Shown here: positions 7,938-16,949 of the stretch, one piece after another
Numbering within the stretch: the first letter of the stretch is position 1
Layout: each line of letters starts with the position of its first letter
From: Betaproteobacteria bacterium
GTDB lineage: Bacteria; Pseudomonadota; Gammaproteobacteria; Burkholderiales; SG8-39
Length of the DNA: 36,483 nucleotides
Direction of reading: 5' to 3'
Assembly (NCBI GenBank): GCA_016195915.1
Contig: JACPYS010000007.1
Span: 1 to 36,483 of the forward strand
Made by a program: the position numbers and the translations under genes
Notes under the pieces: generated by a model
The model's database searches: none
Seen by the model: only the letters and a program-made list of their open reading frames with translations
Told to the model about the DNA's origin: nothing

Positions 7938-9191
7938 CTATCTTGCGGCGACCACGCCGAGCCGCCGCCCGCGTTGCGGCTGGCGCAAGCGCGTCGGCGT
8001 GACCAGGTCGCGCACGAAGTTGGGCAGCGCAAATACGCCCTCGTGGGTTTCGCCGTTGTAGTAACGCAACTCGGTGAGCTTTCTTTGCTCGATCCGGCGG
8101 TCGATTTCGTCCGCGGTGAACGCCTTCGGGTCGAGCTTGTCGGAGCACACCGCCATCGCCCAGAGCGAGCCGTACAGCGGAATGAACATGGTGTACGGAC
8201 GCACGATGCGGAATACCGAATTGAGGCGCGCCGCAAGCTCGGCCACCTGTTGCGGCCGGGCGACCGGCGACCCGATGTGGAGCGTCAACGCACCGCCGGG
8301 TGCGAGAGCCGCACGGCATTGCTGGAAAAATTCCATCGAGTAAAGCGCCTCGGCCGGCCCGATCGGGTCGTTCAGGTCGAGGATGATCAGGTCGAAGCGC
8401 TCCCCGGACTCGCGCACGAACTTCATGCCGTCGCCGATGATCACGCGCAGCTTCCGGCTTTCGAACACGCCGTTGTGTACCGCCTGGAAATGCTCGCGCG
8501 CCACCTGGATCACGTCGGGATCGATTTCCACCATCGTCACCTGCTCGACCGAAGGATGCTTGAGCGCCTCCTCCGAGGAACCGCCGTCGCCGCCGCCGAT
8601 GACGAGCAGTTTTTTCGGCGCATTGTGGGCGCACAGCGCCGGGTGGATCAGGTTCTCGTGATAGACGAACTCCTCGCGCTCGGAGGTCATGTTGAAGCCA
8701 TCGAGACGGAACAGCTTGCCGTATTGGGCCGTCTCGTAGATCTGCATCTTCTGGTACGGCGTCTGCCACTCGCCCAGCTGACGCTCCGCCTTGATGTAGA
8801 AGCCGGTGAAATCGTTCAGCGGTTCCATGAGCAGGTGTCCGCCGCGATCGACCTCATGGCGCGCGATTTCGCTCGGCTGGAAGTAGGTCAGGATCGACTC
8901 GAACAGCTTGTGGGCCTTCTGGCGGTTGTCGGCGCTGTAGTTGCAGACGTACACGTCCAGCGTGAGCGCCGCGTTTTCGGGCCAGGTGTGGATCGCGATG
9001 TGCGATTCTGCGAGAACGACCGTGCCGGTGAAGCCCGAGCCCTCGAACTGGTGAAAGTTCGCCTCCATCACGGTCAAGCCCGATGCCCGCACAAATTCGA
9101 TGCAATTCGCGCGAAAGCCTTCGCCGTCGAGCAACAGCCGCGGGTCGCAACGGCATCCGCCGAGATCACCTATGAGATGCAGACCGTTCAT
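7938..9191 (-). CDS. AdoMet decarboxylase-spermidine synthase fusion (SpeD-SpeE)
   Basis: A 417-residue two-domain polyamine enzyme. Residues 1 to about 118 form a class 1B (SpeH-type) S-adenosylmethionine decarboxylase. The self-cleavage and pyruvoyl motif AESHIAIHTWPE contains Ser63, with His68 and Cys83 at the same numbering as in the Thermotoga maritima enzyme. Residues from about 125 form an aminopropyltransferase with LVIGGGDGGSSEE (nucleoside-binding) and DLIILDLNDPIGPAEALY (catalytic and putrescine-binding Asp pair). It would make decarboxylated AdoMet and pass it on to form spermidine from putrescine. The start at 9191 (MNGLHLIG) is chosen because GGGGGGGACGAA precedes it; earlier in-frame codons encode a proline- and arginine-rich stretch unlike the family. 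Functional fusions of this kind are known from a few bacteria, including Delftia acidovorans. There is no frameshift or stop at the junction. Confidence 0.92.
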   Translation of the reverse strand: MNGLHLIGDLGGCRCDPRLLLDGEGFRANCIEFVRASGLTVMEANFHQFEGSGFTGTVVLAESHIAIHTWPENAALTLDVYVCNYSADNRQKAHKLFESILTYFQPSEIARHEVDRGGHLLMEPLNDFTGFYIKAERQLGEWQTPYQKMQIYETAQYGKLFRLDGFNMTSEREEFVYHENLIHPALCAHNAPKKLLVIGGGDGGSSEEALKHPSVEQVTMVEIDPDVIQVAREHFQAVHNGVFESRKLRVIIGDGMKFVRESGERFDLIILDLNDPIGPAEALYSMEFFQQCRAALAPGGALTLHIGSPVARPQQVAELAARLNSVFRIVRPYTMFIPLYGSLWAMAVCSDKLDPKAFTADEIDRRIEQRKLTELRYYNGETHEGVFALPNFVRDLVTPTRLRQPQRGRRLGVVAAR

Positions 9192-9296
9192 TTCGTCCCC
9201 CCCAAAAAGTAGCGCACGTCCCGGGACCCAGTATCCGCCCCTTGCGCGTGCGCCCAATCCAGAAAAAAGACGCCTTGCGGCGGCTTGCGAAACCGT

Positions 9297-10217
9297 CTAG
9301 TCAATTCGTTCAGCGCCCCCATTTCGCGCAAGCATCTCGCGAGTCTCGTGCGTGACAGCATCTATTAACCGCCGCGCAATGCTGATTTTACTAGGAAGTC
9401 GTGGTAAATGAAAGACATCGAACCATTCCGCGGCCTCGATTTCTCCTGCTTGCGGCTTAAGTTCGCCGTCTGCCCAGTCGCAAACGAAAGCGATCATCAG
9501 CGAATGCGGGAACGGCCACGGCTGGCTGGCAAAGTAACGGATGTTTCCGATCCGCACGCCGACTTCCTCCAGCACTTCGCGCTCGACGCATTGCTCGAGC
9601 GTCTCGCCCGGCTCGACGAAACCGGCAAGCGCGCTGTACATTCCGGCCGGAAACTGCGGGCCGCGCGCGAGCAGAAGCTCGGAACCGCGGCGCACCAGCG
9701 CCATCACCGCCGGCGCGATGCGCGGGTACACCGAGAGCTTGCAGGCCGGACAGACACGCACGCGCTCGTCGGGCTTGGTCTCGGTCGGCGTACCGCAACG
9801 GCCACAGAATTGATGCGTGCGATCCCAGTCGAGCAGCTGTATGGCGCGCCCCGCAATGGCAAAGTGCGCATCGTCGAGCACGGAAAAAAGCGTCCTCAGT
9901 CCCTCCCAGCTCATGCCTTGCGGCGCGCCGGCCGCGCGTTGTACTTCCGCCGCCCAGCAGTCGGTGCCCGCCAGGCGCCCCAGATAGAGCGTCCTCGCTC
10001 GCTCCGCGACGAGGAAGCTGCGGCTTTCCTGCAACGGCACCCGGGCCCAGGTGGGCCGCACGCGGACGCGCGGGTCGTCCGGAGTCTCGGGGCTCGGCGG
10101 ACCGAGCTCGACCAGCAGCTGATCGCCGCGGAATATGAACCAGTGACCGGCAGCCGCGTTCCCGCCCGAAGCGAGATGCTCGTAATCGGACGGGCTGGAA
10201 AAAGGAAGCGCGATCAT
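9297..10217 (-). CDS. nudC: NADH pyrophosphatase / NAD-RNA decapping hydrolase NudC
   Basis: A 306-residue Nudix hydrolase with the NudC architecture: an N-terminal NUDIX-like domain, a four-Cys zinc ribbon (FCGRCG and VCPACK), then the Nudix box GFVEPGETLEQCVEREVLEEVG. The NudC-specific motif SQPWPFPHSLM follows, which separates NAD(H) pyrophosphatases from other Nudix enzymes. It hydrolyses NADH to NMNH and AMP and can remove NAD caps from RNA. It lies 11 bp downstream of cbbR on the same strand, so the two are likely co-transcribed. A link between NAD(H) turnover and Calvin-cycle control is only suggested by this neighbourhood. Confidence 0.93.
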   Translation of the reverse strand: MIALPFSSPSDYEHLASGGNAAAGHWFIFRGDQLLVELGPPSPETPDDPRVRVRPTWARVPLQESRSFLVAERARTLYLGRLAGTDCWAAEVQRAAGAPQGMSWEGLRTLFSVLDDAHFAIAGRAIQLLDWDRTHQFCGRCGTPTETKPDERVRVCPACKLSVYPRIAPAVMALVRRGSELLLARGPQFPAGMYSALAGFVEPGETLEQCVEREVLEEVGVRIGNIRYFASQPWPFPHSLMIAFVCDWADGELKPQAGEIEAAEWFDVFHLPRLPSKISIARRLIDAVTHETREMLARNGGAERID

Positions 10218-10228
10218 GGTGCGCGAGT

Positions 10229-11161
10229 TTATCGCGGCCCGTCAGGAAGGTTCACGGTTTCGTCGATCAGGCGTGCCCCGTCGGCAAGCAGAAACGCCTT
10301 GAACAGTCCGCCTGCGGGTGACAGCCGCTTCTGGCGGCGATGGATCACGTGCCAGTCGCGCATCACCGGAAGCCCGACCACGCCGAGCGTCACCAGCCGC
10401 CCGGCCCTCAACTCCAGGCCGATGGTGTGCATCGACAGGAACGCCACACCCATGCCGGCCATCACTGCCTGCTTGATCGTCTCGTTGCTGCTCATTTCGA
10501 GCGCTTCGCGGGGGCGAAATCCGCGCTCAGCGAACGCGTGTTCCATCGCGGCGCGCGTTCCGGAGCCGCGCTCGCGGATGACGAACGTTTCCGCGGACAG
10601 GCTTTGCAGCCGCATCCGTTTCCGGCCGGCGAGCGGGTGATCGGGCGCGGCGACGATCGCGATCGGGTGCCGTGCGAAGGCGGTTGCTTCGGTGTCCAGG
10701 CCGCGAGGCGGCCGGCCCATGATCGCGAGGTCGACCGAATTTGCCGCCAGTTCCCGCACCACCGCCTCGCGGTTGTTGACGACCAGGCGCAGCTTCACTT
10801 CCGGGTGGCGGCGCCGGAACTCAGCGAGCAGCCGCGGCGCAAAATACTTCGCAGTCGAAACCACTGCGATCGCGAGTTCGCCGCCGCCGATGCCCTTCAG
10901 CGCGGTCATTGCCTCTCCGGCTTCGCGTACCAGGGCCGAAATCGCGGTGGCGTAATCGAGCAGTTCGCGCCCGGCCTGAGTGAGTTGTATGCGCTTGCCC
11001 ACCTGTTCGAACAGCGGCAGCCCGGCGGCGGCCTCGAGCTGGCGCACCTGCATGGAAACCGCCGGCTGGGTAAGGTGCAAGGCGTTGGCCGCAGCGGTGA
11101 AGCTCATGCGGCGTGCGACTTCCTCGAAGGTCCGCAGCTGGCGAAGCGTAACGTTTCTCAT
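10229..11161 (-). CDS. cbbR: LysR-type regulator of the Calvin-cycle operon, CbbR
   Basis: A 310-residue LysR-family regulator. The N-terminal winged helix-turn-helix (residues about 1-65) has SFTAAANALHLTQPAVSMQVRQLE. The effector domain contains LAIAVVSTAKYFAPRLLAEF and NSVDLAIMGRPP, typical of CbbR. It is divergent from cbbL across a 130-bp spacer with inverted and direct CTTATG repeats, the canonical CbbR arrangement. CbbR proteins activate cbb transcription in response to metabolites such as RuBP, PEP or NADPH; which one applies here cannot be seen. nudC follows on the same strand after 11 bp. Confidence 0.92.
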   Translation of the reverse strand: MRNVTLRQLRTFEEVARRMSFTAAANALHLTQPAVSMQVRQLEAAAGLPLFEQVGKRIQLTQAGRELLDYATAISALVREAGEAMTALKGIGGGELAIAVVSTAKYFAPRLLAEFRRRHPEVKLRLVVNNREAVVRELAANSVDLAIMGRPPRGLDTEATAFARHPIAIVAAPDHPLAGRKRMRLQSLSAETFVIRERGSGTRAAMEHAFAERGFRPREALEMSSNETIKQAVMAGMGVAFLSMHTIGLELRAGRLVTLGVVGLPVMRDWHVIHRRQKRLSPAGGLFKAFLLADGARLIDETVNLPDGPR

Positions 11162-11181
11162 TTCGTCCCAACTTCCCGGGC

Positions 11182-11236
11182 CATAAGCAAAGACTTATGG
11201 GAGACACAATAAAAACTGAATATACCTTATGTTATG
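11182..11236. promoter_or_regulatory. Putative CbbR operator in the cbbR-cbbL intergenic region
   Basis: A perfect inverted repeat CATAAG-N6-CTTATG occupies 11182-11199. A second CTTATG (11226-11231), followed by TTATG (11232-11236), lies 32 bp further, about three helical turns. The AT-rich spacer (ACAATAAAAACTGAATATACC) contrasts with the GC-rich surroundings. The geometry matches LysR recognition and activation sites flanking a divergent promoter. The binding claim is inference. Confidence 0.6.
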
Positions 11237-11291
11237 ACGCGGTTACGCTGAACCCCGGAGCATTGCAGAAGCACTTTCAGGAGAAGACCGA

Positions 11292-12725
11292 ATGGCCAAA
11301 TTCGCCACGGCTACCAAGTACAGCGCCGGCGTGAAGGATTACCGGCAGACCTACTGGCAGCCCGACTACCGGGTCAAAGACACCGACCTGCTCGCGTGTT
11401 TCAAGATCACCCCGCAGGCCGGGGTCGACCGCGAAGAGGCCGCTGCGGCGGTGGCCGCGGAGTCCTCCACCGGCACCTGGACTACGGTGTGGACCGACCT
11501 GCTTACCGATCTCGAGTACTACATGGGCCGCGCCTACCGCATCGAAGACGTACCCGGCGACGACTCGTGTTTCTACGCGTTCATCGCTTATCCGATCGAT
11601 CTGTTCGAGGAAGGTTCGGTCGTCAACGTATTCACCTCGCTGGTGGGGAACGTTTTCGGTTTCAAGGCGATCCGCGCGTTGCGGCTCGAGGACGTGCGTT
11701 TTCCGATTGCCTATGTGATGACCTGCGGCGGGCCGCCGAACGGCATCCAGGTCGAGCGTGACCGGATGAACAAGTACGGCCGCCCGATGCTCGGCTGCAC
11801 CATCAAGCCGAAACTCGGCCTGTCCGCGAAGAACTATGGCCGCGCGGTCTACGAATGCCTGCGCGGCGGACTGGACTTCACCAAGGACGACGAGAACGTC
11901 AATTCGCAGCCCTTCATGCGCTGGCGCGACCGCTTCGATTACGTGATGGAGGCGGTGAAGAAGTCGGAGGCCGAAACCGGCGAGAAGAAAGGCCACTATC
12001 TCAACGTCACCTCCCCGACGCCGGAGGAAATGTACAAGCGCGCAGAATTCGCCAAGCAGCTGGGTGCGCCCATCATCATGCACGACTACCTCACCGGTGG
12101 GTTCTGCGCCAACACGGGCTTGGCCAACTGGTGCCGCAACAATGGAATGCTGCTTCACATCCACCGCGCGATGCACGCAGTGATCGACCGCAATCCCTAC
12201 CACGGCATCCATTTTCGCGTGCTCACCAAGGCGCTGCGCCTGTCGGGCGGTGATCATCTGCACACGGGTACGGTGGTCGGCAAACTCGAAGGCGACCGGC
12301 AGGCGACGCTCGGCTGGATCGACCTGCTGCGCGAGCGCTGCGTCAAGGAGGACCGATCGCGCGGCATCTTCTTCGACCAGGACTGGGGCGCGATGCCCGG
12401 CGCCATGGCGGTCGCCTCGGGTGGCATCCACGTCTGGCACATGCCGGCACTGCTCGCGATCTTCGGCGATGACGCGGTTTTCCAGTTCGGCGGCGGCACG
12501 CTCGGACATCCCTGGGGCAATGCCGCCGGGGCCTGCGCGAACCGCGTGGCGCTCGAAGCCTGCGTGCAGGCGCGCAACGAAGGACGCCAAGTCGAGCGCG
12601 AGGGCAAGGAGATCCTCACCGCCGCCGCTGCGCACTCGCCGGAGTTGAAGATGGCGATGCAAACCTGGAAGGAAATCAAGTTCGAGTTCGATGTGGTCGA
12701 CAAGCTCGCCGCTGCAGCCACCTGA
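11292..12725 (+). CDS. cbbL: RuBisCO large subunit, form IA (green-like)
   Basis: The 477-residue large subunit fixes CO2 on ribulose 1,5-bisphosphate. The N-terminus ([26 protein letters not shown]) and the segments [23 protein letters not shown] and [13 protein letters not shown] place it in form IA rather than red-type form IC. All catalytic blocks are present: [22 protein letters not shown] (carbamylated Lys with Asp-Glu metal ligands), LHIHRAMHA, the loop-6 sequence [10 protein letters not shown], and [14 protein letters not shown]. The start at 11292 follows AGGAGA. cbbS comes 17 bp later. No carboxysome genes and no cbbQ/cbbO activase genes follow within the window, which is unusual for form IA clusters. 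Confidence 0.97.
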   Translation: MAKFATATKYSAGVKDYRQTYWQPDYRVKDTDLLACFKITPQAGVDREEAAAAVAAESSTGTWTTVWTDLLTDLEYYMGRAYRIEDVPGDDSCFYAFIAYPIDLFEEGSVVNVFTSLVGNVFGFKAIRALRLEDVRFPIAYVMTCGGPPNGIQVERDRMNKYGRPMLGCTIKPKLGLSAKNYGRAVYECLRGGLDFTKDDENVNSQPFMRWRDRFDYVMEAVKKSEAETGEKKGHYLNVTSPTPEEMYKRAEFAKQLGAPIIMHDYLTGGFCANTGLANWCRNNGMLLHIHRAMHAVIDRNPYHGIHFRVLTKALRLSGGDHLHTGTVVGKLEGDRQATLGWIDLLRERCVKEDRSRGIFFDQDWGAMPGAMAVASGGIHVWHMPALLAIFGDDAVFQFGGGTLGHPWGNAAGACANRVALEACVQARNEGRQVEREGKEILTAAAAHSPELKMAMQTWKEIKFEFDVVDKLAAAAT

Positions 12726-12742
12726 ACCGGGAGAGAAAAGCC

Positions 12743-13093
12743 ATGAGCGAAATAAAGGACTATGCTTCGCGCCTGTCCGATCCGGCGAGCCGCAGGTTCG
12801 AGACCTTTTCCTACCTGCCCGCGATGACGCCCAAGCAGGTGCGCAAGCAGGTGCAATACATCGTGGCGCGAGGGTGGAACCCCGCGATCGAACATACCGA
12901 GCCCGAGCACATGGCCGGATCCTACTGGTACATGTGGAAGCTGCCCCTGTTCGGCGAGACCGGCGTTGCGCGGATTCTCGCGGAGGCCGAATCCTGCCAC
13001 CGCGCCCACCCGGGCCACCACGTGCGGCTGATCGGCTACGACAACCGGCGCCAGACGCAGGGCACCGCCATGGTGATCTTCCGCGCGCGCTGA
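12743..13093 (+). CDS. cbbS: RuBisCO small subunit, form IA
   Basis: The 116-residue small subunit of the L8S8 enzyme. Motifs [29 protein letters not shown] and [11 protein letters not shown] are typical of proteobacterial green-type CbbS. The sequence lacks the C-terminal hairpin extension of red-type small subunits, ending at [10 protein letters not shown]. The start follows GGGAGAG. The gene is 17 bp after cbbL and is certainly co-transcribed with it. Confidence 0.96.
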   Translation: MSEIKDYASRLSDPASRRFETFSYLPAMTPKQVRKQVQYIVARGWNPAIEHTEPEHMAGSYWYMWKLPLFGETGVARILAEAESCHRAHPGHHVRLIGYDNRRQTQGTAMVIFRAR

Positions 13094-13121
13094 GCCGCGC
13101 CCGCGCGAACATGGAGTGATG

Positions 13122-13841
13122 ATGGCAATCGAGGCTCTGATCTTCGACGTCGACGGCACGCTGGCGGATACCGAGGAGGCGCACCGGCAGGCGTTCAATG
13201 CAGCGTTCATCGAGCTCGCGCTGTGGTGGGACTGGGGGCCGCCGCTCTATGCGGAGCTGCTGCGGATCTCCGGCGGCAAGGAGCGCATAGCGCACCACAT
13301 CGAGGCGCTGCCGGTCACCGAAATCGAGCGGGCGCGGCTGCGTTCGCTGGTGTCGCTCATCCATAGCACCAAGACGCGGATCTACAGGGAACTGCTGGAG
13401 AACTTCAAGCTGCCGCCGCGTCCGGGCGTGGCGAAGCTCATCGGCGATGCGCGCGCCGCCGGAATGAAGCTGGCGATCGCCTCCACCACCACGCCGGCAA
13501 ACGTCGAGGCGCTGCTCAATGCGGCGCTCGGCCGCGGCGCAGTGCACTGGTTCGATACCATTTCCTCGGGGGATGTCGTCGCGAGCAAGAAGCCCGCGCC
13601 GGACATCTATCGCCTTGCGTTGCAGGGTCTGCGCCTGCCGGCCGAACGCTGCGTCGCGTTCGAGGATTCGGTGAACGGCCTGAAGGCGGCCCGCGCGGCG
13701 GACCTGTTCACCGTGGTCACACCGACGCGATGGAACACCGGCCAGGATTTCAGCGACGCGCAACTCGTGCTGGGGAACCTGGAGGACATCGATTTGCCGA
13801 AACTCGAGCGATTGCACGCCGCCGCGCGCGCGGCGGCATGA
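13122..13841 (+). CDS. cbbY: CbbY, HAD-family xylulose-1,5-bisphosphate phosphatase
   Basis: A 239-residue HAD phosphatase. Motif I is [18 protein letters not shown] (nucleophile and acid/base Asp pair), motif II is [13 protein letters not shown], motif III is the Lys in SKKPAPDIY, and motif IV is [21 protein letters not shown] matches the substrate-selectivity loop of CbbY. CbbY dephosphorylates xylulose-1,5-bisphosphate, a misfire product that inhibits RuBisCO. The ATG at 13122 is preferred because GGAG lies five bases upstream; an in-frame GTG and ATG occur just before it. Known CbbY proteins are most often found in red-type operons next to cbbX, but here the RuBisCO is green-type and cbbX is absent. 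Confidence 0.9.
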   Translation: MAIEALIFDVDGTLADTEEAHRQAFNAAFIELALWWDWGPPLYAELLRISGGKERIAHHIEALPVTEIERARLRSLVSLIHSTKTRIYRELLENFKLPPRPGVAKLIGDARAAGMKLAIASTTTPANVEALLNAALGRGAVHWFDTISSGDVVASKKPAPDIYRLALQGLRLPAERCVAFEDSVNGLKAARAADLFTVVTPTRWNTGQDFSDAQLVLGNLEDIDLPKLERLHAAARAAA

Positions 13842-13851
13842 GGCGGGCGTG

Positions 13852-14925
13852 ATGCTCCGGGCGCGCAAGACCACGCTCACGCAGTTTCTCATCGAGGAGC
13901 GGCGCCGGCATCCGGCGGCGAGCGGCGAATTGAACGCGCTCATCCTCGACATTGCGCTCGCCTGCAAGGCGATCTCGCGCGCGGTGGCGCAGGGCGCGCT
14001 TGCCGGGATGCTCGGCGACGCGGCCAGCGCGAACGTGCAGGGTGAAACGCAGAAGACGCTCGACCTGGTGGCCAACGAAACATTCCTGCGCGCCAACGAG
14101 TGGGGAGGCCACCTTTGCGGCATGGTGTCGGAGGAGATGGAAGCGCCCGCGGCGATTCCGGCGCAATACCCCAAGGGCAAGTACCTGCTGGTGTACGACC
14201 CGCTCGATGGCTCCTCCAACATCGATGTCAACGTCGCGGTGGGCAGCGTGTTCTCGATCCTGCACGCCCCGCGCGCCGGCGAGGACGCGACGCCGGATGA
14301 TTTCCTGCAGCCGGGCGCGCGTCAGATCTGCGCCGGTTACGCCATCTATGGCCCCGCGACGATGCTGGTGCTCACCGTGGGCACCGGCGTGCACGGCTTC
14401 ACGCTCGACCCGCTGCTCGGCGAATTCATGCTGACCCATCCGCTCCTCGCCATCGACGCGGATGCAAGCGAATTCGCGATCAACGCTTCCAACAGCCGGT
14501 TCTGGGAGCCGGCGGTCAAGCGCTACGTGGACGAGTGCATGGCGGGCAGGAGCGGGCCGCGCGGCAAGGATTTCAACATGCGCTGGGTTGCTTCCCTGGT
14601 GGCCGAACTGCATCGCATCCTGATGCGCGGCGGGGTGTTCCTGTACCCGCGCGACACCAGGGACCCGGGCAGGAACGGACGCCTGCGCTTGCTCTACGAG
14701 GCGAATCCGGTCGGCTTCATCGTCGAACAGGCGGGCGGCCGGGCCAGTACCGGTTATCAGCGCATCCTCGATGTCCCGCCCGAGGCGCTGCATCAGAGGG
14801 TCGGACTGATCTTCGGCTCGGCCAACGAGGTCGAGCGCATCGAGCAGTATCACCGCGACCACAACCAGCGCGAGTACGATGCGCCCCTGTTTGGCGCACG
14901 CGGTCTGTTTCGCGCCAATCTCTAG
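13852..14925 (+). CDS. cbbF: Fructose-1,6-bisphosphatase class I
   Basis: A 357-residue class I FBPase. The metal-binding block [20 protein letters not shown] and the earlier MVSEEME segment give the Mg ligands. [34 protein letters not shown] and [15 protein letters not shown] contribute to the fructose and phosphate sites. It produces fructose 6-phosphate in the Calvin cycle, and bacterial Calvin-type enzymes often also act on sedoheptulose-1,7-bisphosphate. The gene lies 10 bp after cbbY. An in-frame GTG at 13849 directly precedes the chosen ATG, so the true start could be one codon earlier. Confidence 0.94.
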   Translation: MLRARKTTLTQFLIEERRRHPAASGELNALILDIALACKAISRAVAQGALAGMLGDAASANVQGETQKTLDLVANETFLRANEWGGHLCGMVSEEMEAPAAIPAQYPKGKYLLVYDPLDGSSNIDVNVAVGSVFSILHAPRAGEDATPDDFLQPGARQICAGYAIYGPATMLVLTVGTGVHGFTLDPLLGEFMLTHPLLAIDADASEFAINASNSRFWEPAVKRYVDECMAGRSGPRGKDFNMRWVASLVAELHRILMRGGVFLYPRDTRDPGRNGRLRLLYEANPVGFIVEQAGGRASTGYQRILDVPPEALHQRVGLIFGSANEVERIEQYHRDHNQREYDAPLFGARGLFRANL

Positions 14926-14937
14926 CACGGAGTGTTC

Positions 14938-15819
14938 ATGTCCGCCCGACATCCGATCATCGCCATCACCGGCTCCTCCGGCGCCTGCACGACTTCCGTG
15001 ATGCGCACTTTCGAGCAGATTTTCCGGCGCGAGGGCGTCAACGCCGCGTTCGTCGAAGGCGACAGCTTCCATCGCTATGACCGCGCCGAGATGCGCGAGC
15101 GGATGCTCGAGGAGGCCGCGCGCGGCAACCACAACTTCAGCCATTTCGGGCCCGAGGCCAACTTGTTCGAGGAACTCGAGGCGCTATACCGCGACTACGG
15201 CGCCGGCGGCGAGGGCCGGACGCGCAAGTACCTCCACAATGACGAGGAGGCCGCGCCCTTTGGGCAGAAGACCGGCACCTTCACCCCCTGGGAACAGCTG
15301 CCGGCCGGCACCGACCTGCTGTTCTACGAGGGGCTGCATGGCGCGGTGGTCACCGACAGGGTGAATGTCGCGCGGCACGTGGATCTGCTGATCGGCGTCG
15401 TCCCCGTGCTCAACCTGGAGTGGATCCAGAAACTGCACCGCGACCGCGCGGCGCGCGGCTACTCGACGGAGGCGGTGACCGATACCATCCTGCGGCGCAT
15501 GCCCGACTACGTGCGCTACATCATTCCGCAATTCGAGCATACCCACATCAACTTTCAGCGTGTCCCGATCGTCGACACCTCGAACCCGTTCATCGCGCGC
15601 CAGATCCCGACGCCGGACGAATCGATCCTGGTGATCCGCTTCGCCGATCCGCGCGGCATCGATTTTTCCTACCTGCTGTCGATGCTGCACGACTCGTACA
15701 TGTCGCGCGCCAACACCCTCGTCGCGCCGGGCGGCAAGATGGATCTGGCGATGCAGCTCATTTTCACGCCAATGATCTGGCGCCTGATGGAACGGCGCAA
15801 GCAGGCGCTCGCGCGGTAG
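14938..15819 (+). CDS. cbbP: Phosphoribulokinase (bacterial octameric type)
   Basis: A 293-residue PRK, the usual bacterial length, that makes RuBP from ribulose 5-phosphate and ATP. Characteristic segments are [34 protein letters not shown]-like [11 protein letters not shown], and RMPDYVRYI. The Walker A loop reads GSSGACTTS: the last loop Gly, normally GSSGAGTT, is Cys17 (codon TGC at 14986). This is an unusual P-loop substitution, discussed in findings. The start is the ATG at 14938, with GGAG five bases upstream; an in-frame GTG at 14932 overlaps that site and is less likely. It lies between cbbF and cbbA. Confidence 0.95.
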   Translation: MSARHPIIAITGSSGACTTSVMRTFEQIFRREGVNAAFVEGDSFHRYDRAEMRERMLEEAARGNHNFSHFGPEANLFEELEALYRDYGAGGEGRTRKYLHNDEEAAPFGQKTGTFTPWEQLPAGTDLLFYEGLHGAVVTDRVNVARHVDLLIGVVPVLNLEWIQKLHRDRAARGYSTEAVTDTILRRMPDYVRYIIPQFEHTHINFQRVPIVDTSNPFIARQIPTPDESILVIRFADPRGIDFSYLLSMLHDSYMSRANTLVAPGGKMDLAMQLIFTPMIWRLMERRKQALAR

Positions 15820-15839
15820 GCAAATACAGGAGAACAACC

Positions 15840-16904
15840 ATGGCGCTCATCGCGCTCAGGCAGCTGCTCGATCACGCCGCGGAGCACGGCTACGGCGTGC
15901 CGGCATTCAACATCAACAATCTCGAACAGATCCAGGCGATCATGCTCGCCGCCGAAGCGACCGACAGCCCCGTGATCCTGCAAGCCTCGGCCGGCGCGCG
16001 CAAGTACGCGGGCGAGGCGTTCCTGCGCAGGATGGTCGAGGCCGCGCTGGAAGCCTGGCCGCAGATCCCGGTGGTGCTTCACCAGGACCACGGCGCGAGC
16101 CCCGCGGCATGCCAGCAGTCGATCCGCTCCGGTTTTTCCAGCGTGATGATGGACGGCTCGCTGATGGAGGACATGAAAACGCCGGCGGCGTACGCGTACA
16201 ACATCGAAGTGACGCGCCGCGTGGTGGAGATGGCGCACGCGGTCGGCGTTTCTGTCGAGGGCGAGTTGGGGTGCCTCGGTTCGCTCGAAACGGGGACCGC
16301 GGGTAAGGAAGACGGCGTTGGTGCGGAGGGGAAGCTTTCGCACGAGCAGATGCTTACCGACCCGGACGAGGCGGAGGATTTCGTCAGGCGGACGCAGGTC
16401 GATGCGCTCGCCATCGCGATCGGCACCTCGCACGGCGCGTACAAGTTCACCCGCAAGCCGACCGGCGACATTCTGGCCATCGACCGTATCGAGGAAATCC
16501 ACCGCCGGCTGCCCGGTACCCACCTGGTGATGCACGGCTCGTCGTCGGTGCCGCAGGAGTGGCTCGCGGTGATCCGCGAGCACGGAGGCAGCATCAAGGA
16601 GACCTACGGCGTGCCGATCGAGGAGATCCAGCAGGGCATCCGCCACGGCGTGCGCAAGATCAATATCGACACCGACATCCGCCTGGCGATGACCGGCGCG
16701 ATGCGCCGCGCCATGGCGCATGACCCGTCCGAATTCGATCCGCGCAAATTCCTCAAGGACGCAATGCTTGCCGCGAGGGCATTGTGCGAACAGCGCTTTA
16801 CCGCTTTCGGCTGCGCGGGACACGCTTCCAGGATCCGGGCCGTGCCGCTGGAGCGGCTCGCCGAGCGCTATCGCAAGGGCGAGTTCGCTCCGGTGCTGCA
16901 CTGA
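15840..16904 (+). CDS. cbbA: Fructose-bisphosphate aldolase class II, Calvin-cycle subtype
   Basis: A 354-residue zinc aldolase. Zn ligands are in [24 protein letters not shown] and VMHGSSSVP. The phosphate-binding [17 protein letters not shown] is intact. The subgroup with a [10 protein letters not shown] start and an extended C-terminal tail ([14 protein letters not shown]) is the one found in cbb operons, active on fructose- and sedoheptulose-bisphosphate. The start follows ATACAGGAGAA. In Cupriavidus-type operons cbbA closes the cluster; here it lies between cbbP and cbbT. Confidence 0.95.
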   Translation: MALIALRQLLDHAAEHGYGVPAFNINNLEQIQAIMLAAEATDSPVILQASAGARKYAGEAFLRRMVEAALEAWPQIPVVLHQDHGASPAACQQSIRSGFSSVMMDGSLMEDMKTPAAYAYNIEVTRRVVEMAHAVGVSVEGELGCLGSLETGTAGKEDGVGAEGKLSHEQMLTDPDEAEDFVRRTQVDALAIAIGTSHGAYKFTRKPTGDILAIDRIEEIHRRLPGTHLVMHGSSSVPQEWLAVIREHGGSIKETYGVPIEEIQQGIRHGVRKINIDTDIRLAMTGAMRRAMAHDPSEFDPRKFLKDAMLAARALCEQRFTAFGCAGHASRIRAVPLERLAERYRKGEFAPVLH

Positions 16905-16949
16905 GCGATCCGGACCGGCGGCCATCTCGTATAATCGCGACTTCCCTCC

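Noticed and set aside
11277-14231. 984-codon open frame antisense to cbbL-cbbS-cbbY-cbbF
   Set aside because: Composition (Arg/Ala/His/Val-rich), no family resemblance and full overlap with four certain genes show it to be a shadow of high-GC codon use. The same applies to the long antisense frames at 5170-6786, 13750-15144, 17448-19028 and 18913-20367.
16930-16935. TATAAT just before cbbT as an internal promoter
   Set aside because: No -35 at proper spacing and only about 14 bp to the ATG. Not strong enough to list as a feature.
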